A stretch of 6,236 nt of DNA from Deltaproteobacteria bacterium (GTDB lineage Bacteria > Desulfobacterota > Binatia > Bin18), in assembly GCA_016200595.1 (NCBI GenBank), contig JACQEL010000257.1, positions 1 through 6,236 of the forward strand, read 5' to 3'. Under the pieces are notes generated by a model that worked only from the letters and a program-made list of their open reading frames with translations, ran no database searches and was not told the origin of the DNA. Position numbers and translations under genes: made by a program. This document shows, piece by piece, positions 1-6,087 of the stretch (position 1 is its first letter; every line of letters starts with the position of its first letter).

Positions 1-2572
1 ACGCCAGAGCGGCAAAATACAGACAGCCGACCTTCGGATCTTGGCCATAGAGAGAGGCGAGAGGGCGATGGTATTGAGGGTCGTAGAAGGCAATTCCCTG
101 TTCGACCTGTTCCCGTGCAGCGATCAACTCTCCCGTGTGGAACAAGGTTTCCCCGAGAAAACAGTGTGCCCACGACAACAGGGCGGGGTCGTGCACGTTT
201 TGAGCGAGGCTGAGGCACTGTTCACTGAGTTCGTGCGCTGTCTGAAACGCTCCGCGCACGGCATAAAATCGGACCAGTCCTAGGAGCGTCTGGAAGAGTT
301 GCGGAGTTTCGCCCACCTGCCGGCACAGCTCCCGTGCCCGTGCATAGGTTTGCTCCACTTCCGGGGCCGTGTGCCCTTTGACCGTCAAGAGCGGGGCGCC
401 AAGAGCGATGGACAGCGCGAGCTCTTGCTGGGCACGTTCAGGAGTATCAGGGAAGGTCTTGAGTACAGCCAGTCCCTTGGTGAAGTGACTGATAGCTTCG
501 GTATGCGCTGAACGCTCCATGGCTTGATGACCCGCCTTCTGCCAGTAGACAAGGGCCTTCTCCCGCACTCCCGCCTCGGAGTAATGGTAGGCTAGCAACT
601 CAGGCTGGGTGTCCGTGCTCTCGGGAAATTGCACTTCGAGGATCTGGGCAATCTGTTGGTGATACTGTTGGCGCTTACTTTTGAGCAATGACTGATAGGC
701 AGTCTCCTGAATGAGAGCATGTTTGAAGGTGTAGCGCGCCTGGGGAGGAAAGCCGCGCTGGGAGAGGAGATCAGCTTCCACCAAGCGAGCAAGCCCTTTC
801 TGCAAAGTTGCCTCGTGCAGCGGCGAGACGGCCTGGATCAAATCATAGGGAAACTCCCGCCCCAGCGTCGCTCCCAGTTGCGCCACCTCTTTCGCTGTAG
901 CTAGTCGATCCAGTCTGGCCATGAGCGAGTCGTGGAGCGTCGCAGGAATTGCCAGCGGAGGCAGCGGACCAGCCAGCTCATAGCGGTCCACGTGTTCCTT
1001 GAGTAGGCCCGACTCCAGTACCATCTCGGTCAACTCTTCGACGAATAAGGGAACACCATCAGTTTTGCTCACGATCTGTGTGACCACCTCGGCTGGAAGC
1101 ATCTTCCTCTTTGTCAACATTCCCAGCAACTCCTCTACCTGAAGACGGGGCAGGCGGGGGAGGATCAGTGTCGTTACCTCAGGAGAACTCTGCCACGGTG
1201 GATGAAACTCTGGGCGTGCCGCAAAGATGGTCAAGATATGCGCAGCTGACCTTCGGTTAACAAAGAAGTGCAACAGTTCCAATGTTGATGGATCGCTCCA
1301 CTGCAGATCTTCCACGACAAATAATGTGGGGTATCGCTCTGCCATTGCCTGCAGCCAAGCTGACAACACATCAAAAAGCTTCTGCCGCAGTCGTTGGGGA
1401 GGAAGGTCCGGTAGCGTGTAACGGTCCGGTAACGGCAGAGAGAGTAACGAAGCGAGGAGCGGGACGGCCTCTGGAAATGAAAGCGCAGCATGACGCTGCA
1501 TTTGCCCCTGGCGTTCTAACAGGTCTTCGAGTTTGCGGAATTTGTCCTCAGGCAAATCGTCTCTTTTGAATTGCAGGACTCGCTGTAAGAGATCGAAGAG
1601 AGGAAAGAACGCACTGTGCTGAGCGTACGGTGAGCAGCGACACTCGATCCGGCCGTGAGATTCTCGTGCGACGTACTCTTTCAGGGCTTGCACAAGGCGC
1701 GATTTCCCAATACCAGCCTCCCCACTTAAGAAAACGCTGCGGCTGCCACCAGCGGTTACATGGCGCCAGTGCCGGAGTAACAATTCCATCTCCTGTTCTC
1801 TTCCGACGAGTGGAGTCAGTCCCCTTGCAACTGCCACCTCGAAACGACTCTGGATCTCACTCTCCCCAAGCGCCTGATAGACTTGTACCGGAGCCGAAAT
1901 CCCCTTCAACTCATAAGCGCCACGGTCGTGACAGGTAAACAAACCTTCTGTCAGGCGGTAGGTTGCGGCACTGATTACGAGTGAATCCGGCTCAGCAAGC
2001 CCTTGCAGTCGAGCGGCGATGTTTGGTGTTTCACCTAAAGCAATCTGTTCGCGTCTCGCGCCGACGCCAATTTCGCCAACGACCACGAGGCCGGAGTGGA
2101 TGCCGATGCGCAGTTGTAGAGGCGATTCCTGTATCCCGCGTATCGTCCGTTGGAGCCGTCTATTGCTGTGCTGCAGTTCGGCAAGGATACCCAACCCTGA
2201 ACGGACCGCGCGCGCAGCATCATCCTCGTGGGCTTGGGGATAGCCGAAGTACACCAGCAGTCCATCTCCTTGATATTGCGCGACATACCCCTCAAAGCGA
2301 CGGATAACGTCTTCACACATTGCTTGATAGGTGAGGACGACGTGGTACAGTTCTTCAGGATCAAGCCGCTCTGAGAGGGGTGTAGAACCAACCAGATCGC
2401 AAAACATCACTGTGAGCTGACGGCGTTCAGCCAGAATCGGTCTAGTGTATAAAGTCTGGGGCCTTGGACCTAGAGTCTCGACAGCACAGGTCTGAGCAGT
2501 GAGGGAGATGCCGCACTGACCACAAAATTTCATCCCCTCTGGGTTTTCATATCCACAGTGCCGGCAGTACAT
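1..2572 (-). CDS. Class III adenylate/guanylate cyclase with zinc ribbon, AAA/STAND ATPase and TPR repeats (partial, C-terminus off left edge)
   Basis: The reading frame is open from ATG at 2572 to position 1 (857 codons, checked codon by codon, no in-frame stop). Visible order: a zinc ribbon (Cys3, Cys6, Cys17, Cys20); a class III cyclase domain, about residues 48-225, with metal-binding Asp59 in MFCDLVGST and Asp103 in YQGDGLLVYFG, and the ETPNIAARLQ segment (Asn184, Arg188) that normally carries the catalytic Asn/Arg pair; a P-loop ATPase starting near VGRE (256-259) with Walker A GEAGIGKS (284-291) and Walker B LFVVEDLQW (Glu421, Asp422); then alpha-helical TPR-like repeats from about residue 650. 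The family makes cyclic nucleotide (usually cAMP) from NTP in the cytoplasm, with the ATPase/TPR part thought to sense a ligand or partner. All key catalytic residues seem present, so activity is plausible; signal and nucleotide specificity are unknown. Such proteins are usually about 1000-1200 residues, so a few hundred are missing. The start is set by AAGGAG nine bases upstream and by the Cys pair immediately after Met. Confidence 0.93.
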   Translation of the reverse strand, partial: MYCRHCGYENPEGMKFCGQCGISLTAQTCAVETLGPRPQTLYTRPILAERRQLTVMFCDLVGSTPLSERLDPEELYHVVLTYQAMCEDVIRRFEGYVAQYQGDGLLVYFGYPQAHEDDAARAVRSGLGILAELQHSNRRLQRTIRGIQESPLQLRIGIHSGLVVVGEIGVGARREQIALGETPNIAARLQGLAEPDSLVISAATYRLTEGLFTCHDRGAYELKGISAPVQVYQALGESEIQSRFEVAVARGLTPLVGREQEMELLLRHWRHVTAGGSRSVFLSGEAGIGKSRLVQALKEYVARESHGRIECRCSPYAQHSAFFPLFDLLQRVLQFKRDDLPEDKFRKLEDLLERQGQMQRHAALSFPEAVPLLASLLSLPLPDRYTLPDLPPQRLRQKLFDVLSAWLQAMAERYPTLFVVEDLQWSDPSTLELLHFFVNRRSAAHILTIFAARPEFHPPWQSSPEVTTLILPRLPRLQVEELLGMLTKRKMLPAEVVTQIVSKTDGVPLFVEELTEMVLESGLLKEHVDRYELAGPLPPLAIPATLHDSLMARLDRLATAKEVAQLGATLGREFPYDLIQAVSPLHEATLQKGLARLVEADLLSQRGFPPQARYTFKHALIQETAYQSLLKSKRQQYHQQIAQILEVQFPESTDTQPELLAYHYSEAGVREKALVYWQKAGHQAMERSAHTEAISHFTKGLAVLKTFPDTPERAQQELALSIALGAPLLTVKGHTAPEVEQTYARARELCRQVGETPQLFQTLLGLVRFYAVRGAFQTAHELSEQCLSLAQNVHDPALLSWAHCFLGETLFHTGELIAAREQVEQGIAFYDPQYHRPLASLYGQDPKVGCLYFAALA

Positions 2573-2581
2573 GCGCTCCCT

Positions 2582-2587
2582 CTCCTT
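2582..2587 (-). promoter_or_regulatory. Ribosome binding site of the cyclase gene
   Basis: AAGGAG read on the minus strand, nine bases before the ATG at 2572. It fixes the start so that the zinc-ribbon Cys residues are included. Confidence 0.75.
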
Positions 2588-2601
2588 AGCGATTCTGCTG
2601 G

Positions 2602-2614
2602 ATCAGGTCCTGAT
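2602..2614. promoter_or_regulatory. 13-bp perfect palindrome in the predicted leader of the cyclase gene
   Basis: ATCAGG-T-CCTGAT, two 6-bp arms around one central base. It lies just downstream of the predicted transcription start (about 2620) and before the RBS, where a repressor operator could block transcription. No known operator is recognised; it could also be chance. Confidence 0.3.
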
Positions 2615-2626
2615 GCTTGCTCAGGG

Positions 2627-2656
2627 ATTATCCTGTCAAGAGAAGTGTAGTGTCAA
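2627..2656 (-). promoter_or_regulatory. Predicted sigma70-type promoter for the cyclase gene
   Basis: On the minus strand TTGACA (2656 to 2651) matches the -35 consensus exactly, and GATAAT (2632 to 2627) matches the -10 consensus in five of six positions, with an 18-bp spacer. The start would fall near 2620, giving a leader of about 48 nt. It sits in the 118-bp gap after the C11 protease stop codon, so the cyclase gene can be expressed independently. A second TTGACA lies at 2639-2634. Confidence 0.55.
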
Positions 2657-2690
2657 ATCCCTTATTCTGAAATTCATTACTGAGTGTCCA

Positions 2691-4022
2691 CTAGCCACGC
2701 CGGCGCGTACTGTTTTGATACGCCCGCAGAAACTCATCCCACGAGGTCTGTTTGGTGAAGTCGAGCGTGGCGTAGAGCGGAGAGATGCCCTTTTGTGGGA
2801 AATAGATGGAAAGACCGTGGGAGTGCTGCATACTCGCGCCTTTGTAACCGGATTGGATGACATAGCCGTTCGGGGAGAGGGCGGCTTGCACGCCCTGACA
2901 GGCAGCTTGCACGTCGGCGTGCGCACACTGGTGTTCCAGCAACGTACAGAAATCGTAGAGGTCGATGTAGTCAGGCACTTCGTACGTTTGTGCTTGATTC
3001 CGCGCCTGCAAGATTGCCGTGCTGATAGTGCCATCGCTCAAGTGGCTCTTCAGCACCTGGGCCAATTGGTCAATCGCGCCAGTCAGAGTTTTGGCCTTGG
3101 TCAAATCACAAGCGGCTTGGGTCACGCCTGCCTGCGCATCGTAGGAGGCGAGATATTTCGTAACGACCGTTCTAGCTAACTCCTGTGGGGTCATCTTTGG
3201 TTTCTTGGCCAGGGCGGTAAGGATCGTATCGTATGGCCACCCATCTCCTGGCTCGACCTCTTCGGAGCCGACTGTAAGTGCGACACTGTCACACAATTGA
3301 TATCCGACTTCAGCCATACTCATTAAGCACGCATCCATGCCGAGAATATCGATTTTCCGACCCAGCGTCTTTTTCACTGATGCGAGCACTTGTTTCATCT
3401 CGATATTATCGAGGAAGTCTTTGGAGGTATCGTCAAAAGCGATGGCGCGATTCTGCTGCCCGGGACTGACCGCTCTCTCAATTGTTGTCTTGAAGAGAGC
3501 TCGGCGGAAGCGTTTACTACCGACCACACGGAGGCGGCGAATCGGAATTTCCCCCCGAGCGGCACCGCGTGCAGGCGCGGCAATCTGATTGCGTCGCTTG
3601 ACATTGAGTTTTAGTGTACTGCGTGCCGTATGATAGATATCCGTATCATCCCACCCGGCGCCGTGATTCCAGATGACCACGAGGTAGTGCTGGGCTGGAT
3701 AATTCTTCATCCCCCACTGGATAAAGCTTGCTAAGACTTGCGGATCGCCGGTATCGGTCTCTCCGAGGTTAGCCACCGCGTCCTTATCAAGCGTTGTGCT
3801 TTTTTGGAGATAATAGCGCTTGGTGGCTTGGTTACTACCCGAACGGTCAAATTGGGCGATGACATTGATCTGGTCCGTCGAGCCGACCTTTTTCATTTCC
3901 TTGAGGTCGGTGACCCCGGCGCTGTCGAGATTGTTGTCTCCCGCCAGATAGACCATGATCGTCCACTGCTTGTCCTGGGCCTTCGGTGTAGAACTCCTGT
4001 TGCGTGCAGCAGCGCTCGGCAT
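2691..4022 (-). CDS. Clostripain-family (peptidase C11) cysteine protease
   Basis: A 443-residue protein. C11 peptidases (clan CD, the caspase/gingipain/separase clan) cut after Arg or Lys with a His/Cys dyad. The N-terminal WTIMVYLAGDNNLD segment (20-33) is the family's signature first strand; NHGAGW carries catalytic His120; ILGMDACLMS carries catalytic Cys232 with Asp230 two residues before it; GSEEVEPGDGWPYD (252-265) is a further conserved block. No signal peptide or membrane segment is evident, so it is probably cytoplasmic, unlike secreted clostripain. His120 and Cys232 are 112 residues apart, about twice the spacing I recall for clostripain and PmC11; the intervening 134-195 stretch is rich in Arg/Lys and is a likely self-processing linker. 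The start at 4022 is preferred over an in-frame ATG at 4082 because AAGGAGG lies seven bases before it and the homologous region starts soon after. The gene runs in the same direction as the cyclase gene 118 bp downstream. Its substrate is unknown. Confidence 0.9.
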   Translation of the reverse strand: MPSAAARNRSSTPKAQDKQWTIMVYLAGDNNLDSAGVTDLKEMKKVGSTDQINVIAQFDRSGSNQATKRYYLQKSTTLDKDAVANLGETDTGDPQVLASFIQWGMKNYPAQHYLVVIWNHGAGWDDTDIYHTARSTLKLNVKRRNQIAAPARGAARGEIPIRRLRVVGSKRFRRALFKTTIERAVSPGQQNRAIAFDDTSKDFLDNIEMKQVLASVKKTLGRKIDILGMDACLMSMAEVGYQLCDSVALTVGSEEVEPGDGWPYDTILTALAKKPKMTPQELARTVVTKYLASYDAQAGVTQAACDLTKAKTLTGAIDQLAQVLKSHLSDGTISTAILQARNQAQTYEVPDYIDLYDFCTLLEHQCAHADVQAACQGVQAALSPNGYVIQSGYKGASMQHSHGLSIYFPQKGISPLYATLDFTKQTSWDEFLRAYQNSTRRRG

Positions 4023-4029
4023 AGATATC

Positions 4030-4036
4030 CCTCCTT
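4030..4036 (-). promoter_or_regulatory. Ribosome binding site of the C11 protease
   Basis: A full AAGGAGG on the minus strand, seven bases before the ATG at 4022. It decides this start over the upstream in-frame ATG at 4082. Confidence 0.8.
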
Positions 4037-4203
4037 CGTGTAAATATGTAGTTCCTATACCAGTTAAAAAGTGTCCATGCACCCGTTCTGTTGTCTGTTG
4101 GGCAAAGAGCAGAGGTATGCTAAGAATCCCTGAAATGAGTGGGCAGGCTGCCTAAATCGAACCACACAACATTCGTACACTTTACGCCGGAGACCTAGAG
4201 ACA

Positions 4204-4288
4204 TGTCATGCTGAGCCCTTCGGCTGCGCTCAGGATAAACTCCGCGAAGCATCTGACTCTGAGACCCTTCGCTGCGCTCAGGGTGACA
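4204..4288. repeat. 85-bp dispersed repeat with imperfect terminal inverted repeats (MITE/REP-like)
   Basis: The ends, TGTCATGCTGAGCCC (left) and TGTCACCCTGAGCGC (right, read on the minus strand), match at 12 of 15 positions. Two related cores occur inside: CTGAG-CCCTTCGGCTGCGCTCAG and CTGAG-ACCCTTCGCTGCGCTCAG. This is a recognisable type of non-coding repeat common between genes in many environmental bacterial genomes; translated on the minus strand it gives spurious 'HPERSEGS..PERSRRAQHDM' peptides. It encodes no transposase, so any mobility would be in trans. Confidence 0.75.
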
Positions 4289-4330
4289 CCCTTGGTGTGC
4301 CAATCTCTTGTGGTCTGATTTAGCTCCCAG

Positions 4331-4337
4331 AAAGGAG
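4331..4337 (+). promoter_or_regulatory. Ribosome binding site of the DapA-family gene
   Basis: AAAGGAG with a six-base gap to ATG at 4344. It supports this start over the in-frame ATG at 4308, which would add 12 residues unlike the family N-terminus. Confidence 0.8.
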
Positions 4338-4343
4338 CAAAAT

Positions 4344-5225
4344 ATGTTGCATGGCGTGTATTCAGCGATGATTACGCCTTTCGATAAGCACGAGAACCTC
4401 GAGGAGAGAGCCTTCGAGACCATCCTCAATTGGACGCTGAACAAGGGGGTCGATGGGGTCTTCGTGGTCAGTAGCACCGGGGAATCTTGGGCGCTGAGTT
4501 TTGAAGAGAAAATCCGGCTGTTTCAACTCGCTGTCACCTTGGTGAAGAAGCGGGTGTCAGTGATTGCTGGAGTAGGGGTCGCTTCCACCCGTGAAGCAAT
4601 CCGTCTGGCAGAGGCGGCGCAAGCGGCGGGGGTTGATTATCTGTGTGCCGTCCCGCCGAGCTTCGTACGGCCGACCCAAGAGGAGATGCTGACTCACTAT
4701 AGTGCTTTGGCTCAAGCCACCAGCCTGCCGCTGGTGCTCTATAACATTCCCATGCTTGCCGGAAACGTCTTAGGAACACCGGCAGTGAGGGCATTGGCTG
4801 AACGATTTCCGCAGATTGTGGGGATCAAAGATAGCAGCGGCGATTTGACGTTACTCAACGACCTCGTGCTACAGCGTCGCGCGGATTTCAGCGTGGTGAC
4901 TGGCCTTGATACTTTGCTGCTGCCCGGGTTGCTGGCTGGCAGCCAAGGGGCGATCCTTGGGAGTGCCAATGTTTGTCCGGAATTATCGCTGGAGGTCGTG
5001 CGCTTGTGTACTGCCGGACGGCTGCAGGAAGCCTGGGCGGTACAGAACCGGCTCACGCGCTTCTGGTTAGCCATGAGTTTAGGCTCGTTTCCCGCGCCGG
5101 TGAAAACGGCGATGGAACTGATTGGCCTGCCGGCTGGTATTCCGCGCCGACCGGTCGCTCCACTCGATCCAGAACAGCGTGAGCGGTTGCGCAAAGAACT
5201 GCAAGTGATGAAAGTGTTGGCGTAA
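4344..5225 (+). CDS. DapA/N-acetylneuraminate lyase superfamily aldolase, probably not a true dihydrodipicolinate synthase
   Basis: A 293-residue TIM-barrel class I aldolase or dehydratase of usual family length. The Schiff-base Lys is Lys162 in GIKDSSGD, the catalytic Tyr is Tyr133 in LVLYNIP, and the substrate-carboxylate loop is VVSSTGES (42-48). Members join or split a pyruvate or 2-oxo acid unit and an aldehyde through an enamine. In E. coli DapA the loop is TTGE and Arg138 binds substrate carboxylate; here the aligned positions are Ser44-Thr45 and Leu138 (NIPMLAG). This argues against lysine biosynthesis and favours a catabolic role such as a sugar-acid or hydroxy-2-oxo-acid aldolase/dehydratase; the exact substrate cannot be read from the sequence. 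The N-terminus MLHGVYSAMITPF is typical. There is no operon partner: repeats lie on both sides and the gene upstream is divergent. Confidence 0.9.
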   Translation: MLHGVYSAMITPFDKHENLEERAFETILNWTLNKGVDGVFVVSSTGESWALSFEEKIRLFQLAVTLVKKRVSVIAGVGVASTREAIRLAEAAQAAGVDYLCAVPPSFVRPTQEEMLTHYSALAQATSLPLVLYNIPMLAGNVLGTPAVRALAERFPQIVGIKDSSGDLTLLNDLVLQRRADFSVVTGLDTLLLPGLLAGSQGAILGSANVCPELSLEVVRLCTAGRLQEAWAVQNRLTRFWLAMSLGSFPAPVKTAMELIGLPAGIPRRPVAPLDPEQRERLRKELQVMKVLA

Positions 5226-5255
5226 GGCGTAGCTGATCTGACTGCTTCGAGCGAC

Positions 5256-5324
5256 AGTGGGCACTGCCCACCACAAGGGATGCAACGCCGGGGCAGGATC
5301 GGTGGGCGCTGCCCACCCGACAAA
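5256..5324 (+). repeat. 69-bp palindromic repeat, copy A (BIME/REP-like)
   Basis: Two hairpin-forming palindromes, GTGGGCA-C-TGCCCAC on the left and GGTGGGC-GCT-GCCCACC on the right, are joined by about 30 bp. Each arm can fold on itself or largely with the other. Copy B at 5464-5532 has the same length and orientation and differs at six positions, all in the linker and all transitions. Elements of this sort are spread by REP-associated tyrosine transposases in some genomes; none is in this window. Confidence 0.8.
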
Positions 5325-5345
5325 AGCTGAGCTGACTTCAGTCAG

Positions 5346-5407
5346 GTAGGCTGGGTTGAGCGGAGCGAAACCCAGCGCTGGAATTCGTTACACTCATTCC
5401 AGCCTAC
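5346..5407. repeat. 62-bp cloverleaf-like palindromic element
   Basis: The outer arms GTAGGCTGG and CCAGCCTAC are perfect inverted repeats. Inside are two further stems, CTGGGTT/AACCCAG (5351-5357 with 5369-5375) and GCTGGAA/TTCCAGC (5377-5383 with 5397-5403), which compete partly with the outer one. The GGGTTGAGCGGAGCGAAACCCA core is a repeat type I recognise from many bacterial intergenic regions. It lies between the two 69-bp copies. Confidence 0.7.
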
Positions 5408-5463
5408 TGCGACATTAGGGCTGCTTAGGGGTATGCACAAATTCAACGTAGACACGCCCGTAG

Positions 5464-5532
5464 AGTGGGCACTGCCCACCACAAGGGGCGTAGCGCTGAG
5501 GCAGGATCGGTGGGCGCTGCCCACCCGACAAA
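5464..5532 (+). repeat. 69-bp palindromic repeat, copy B
   Basis: Same structure and direction as copy A; 63 of 69 bases are identical and both arms match perfectly. It ends 54 bp before the XRE regulator start codon. Confidence 0.8.
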
Positions 5533-5551
5533 TATACAACTTGTGCCTTGC

Positions 5552-5578
5552 TTGCGCTCGCTAGCAAATTCAGTTAGC
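5552..5578. promoter_or_regulatory. Candidate autoregulatory site upstream of the XRE regulator
   Basis: The segment contains TTGCG-ctcgct-AGCAA (5552-5567), GCTAGCA (5560-5566) and AGTTAGC (5572-5578). All three words recur at 6011-6041 in front of the next gene. I infer a shared operator; binding is not shown. Confidence 0.35.
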
Positions 5579-5586
5579 ACACAACT

Positions 5587-5955
5587 ATGGCTAGCAAAAA
5601 AGCTGATCCGTACACCAACCTTGGCGAATTCATCCGTCGCCAGCGTGAGTTGGCCCAGCTCTCAGTCCGCCAGCTGGCCGAGATGTGTGGGATCTCCAAT
5701 CCTTATCTGAGCCAGATCGAGCGCGGGCTGCGTACTCCCAGTAGTATGATTCTCCAATCGCTCGCCAAAGGCTTGCGCCTCTCCGCTGAAACGCTGTATA
5801 CCCAGGCGGGAATCCTCGATCCAGAAGAGGCTGAAGAGAGTGACGTGATCAAGGCGGTCATGCACGATCCCTATCTGTCCGCGCGCCAGCGGGAAATGCT
5901 GATCGATATGTACCGCTCGTTCCGTAAGGTGAACGAGACGGAACGGTCGTCGTGA
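5587..5955 (+). CDS. XRE-family helix-turn-helix transcriptional regulator
   Basis: A 122-residue DNA-binding protein. Residues 12-71 form a lambda-repressor-like HTH: VRQLAEMCGISNPYLSQIERG (27-47) spans the helix-turn-helix, with recognition helix about 37-46. The C-terminal half (78-122) has a charged acidic segment then a helical region (SARQREMLIDMYRSF, 98-112) that may dimerise or sense a signal. From memory it closely resembles mycobacterial Rv0474 (shared SNPYLSQ-ERGLR, SAE-LY-AGIL, RQ..L-D-Y-SF), which lies next to hbhA, a phasin-like protein; here too a phasin-like gene follows after 132 bp. The likely role is local control of that gene and of itself. ATG at 5587 is the first start after an in-frame TAG at 5575; no clear Shine-Dalgarno precedes it, unlike the other genes here, so translation may be weak. 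Confidence 0.9.
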   Translation: MASKKADPYTNLGEFIRRQRELAQLSVRQLAEMCGISNPYLSQIERGLRTPSSMILQSLAKGLRLSAETLYTQAGILDPEEAEESDVIKAVMHDPYLSARQREMLIDMYRSFRKVNETERSS

Positions 5956-6002
5956 AACTGGGGTTTTGGTCACCGAGGAGACAGGAACTCGCTCTGCGTC
6001 CG

Positions 6003-6043
6003 CTTGCAATAGTTAGCGCTGTAAGCTAGCATTGCGAGCAATG
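6003..6043. promoter_or_regulatory. Candidate operator region between the XRE regulator and the phasin-like gene
   Basis: A dense set of short inverted repeats: perfect CATTGC-GA-GCAATG (6030-6043), GCTTGCAAT (6003-6010 region) facing ATTGCGAGC (6031-6039), plus AGTTAGC (6011-6017) and GCTAGCA (6025-6031). The words TTGCG..AGCAA, GCTAGCA and AGTTAGC also occur before the regulator gene. It lies 30-45 bp before the RBS, in a position suited to repressor binding. No clean -35/-10 pair was identified nearby. Confidence 0.4.
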
Positions 6044-6072
6044 CAGCTGGCGCTTATCGCCTTCACCATTGT

Positions 6073-6079
6073 AAGGAGG
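6073..6079 (+). promoter_or_regulatory. Ribosome binding site of the phasin-like gene
   Basis: AAGGAGG eight bases before ATG at 6088. A strong site, as expected for an abundant structural protein. Confidence 0.8.
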
Positions 6080-6087
6080 AATCTGTC

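Larger units (their letters stand above)
4023..4343. other. Divergent intergenic region between the C11 protease and the DapA-family aldolase
   Basis: These 321 bp contain no supportable gene. They must hold the promoters of both divergent genes, but I find no convincing -35/-10 pair on either strand. The main content is the 85-bp repeat at 4204-4288. About 180 bp lie between the repeat and the protease gene, and 55 bp between the repeat and the aldolase ATG. Confidence 0.7.
5226..5586. other. Repeat-rich intergenic region between the aldolase and the XRE regulator
   Basis: These 361 bp hold three palindromic elements (5256-5324, 5346-5407, 5464-5532), a small hairpin CTGAC-TTCA-GTCAG at 5332-5345, and a candidate regulator-binding segment at 5552-5578. 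No gene is supportable. The palindromes could end aldolase transcription, but none is followed by a clear U-tract, so no intrinsic terminator is called. Confidence 0.75.

Noticed and set aside
2571..3179. 202-aa plus-strand open frame
   Set aside because: It is antisense to the C11 protease, whose catalytic motifs and RBS are clear; it has no recognisable domain.
4023..4082. 20-residue N-terminal extension of the C11 protease from ATG at 4082
   Set aside because: The AAGGAGG at 4030-4036 fits the ATG at 4022, and the upstream start lacks a good RBS.
4308..4343. 12-residue N-terminal extension of the aldolase from ATG at 4308
   Set aside because: AAAGGAG precedes the ATG at 4344 and the family N-terminus begins there.
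4064..4477. 137-aa minus-strand open frame across the 85-bp repeat
   Set aside because: Its peptide includes the HPERSEGS/PERSRRAQHDM type that translated copies of this repeat produce, and it overlaps the start of the well-supported aldolase gene.
4739..5323. 194-aa minus-strand open frame
   Set aside because: It is the antisense shadow of the aldolase gene running into repeat copy A; composition is Ser/Arg/Pro-rich and unlike a real protein.
5256..5324. Intrinsic terminator of the aldolase gene
   Set aside because: The GC-rich hairpins are strong but no T-tract follows them, and the same element occurs again downstream as a dispersed repeat.
5256..5532. CRISPR array
   Set aside because: Only two copies, internally palindromic, with a 139-bp gap that contains another repeat; no regular spacing and no cas genes.
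5342..5539. 65-aa minus-strand open frame with VGSAHRSC and VVGSAH segments
   Set aside because: It is a translation of the palindromic repeats; no RBS or protein-like character.
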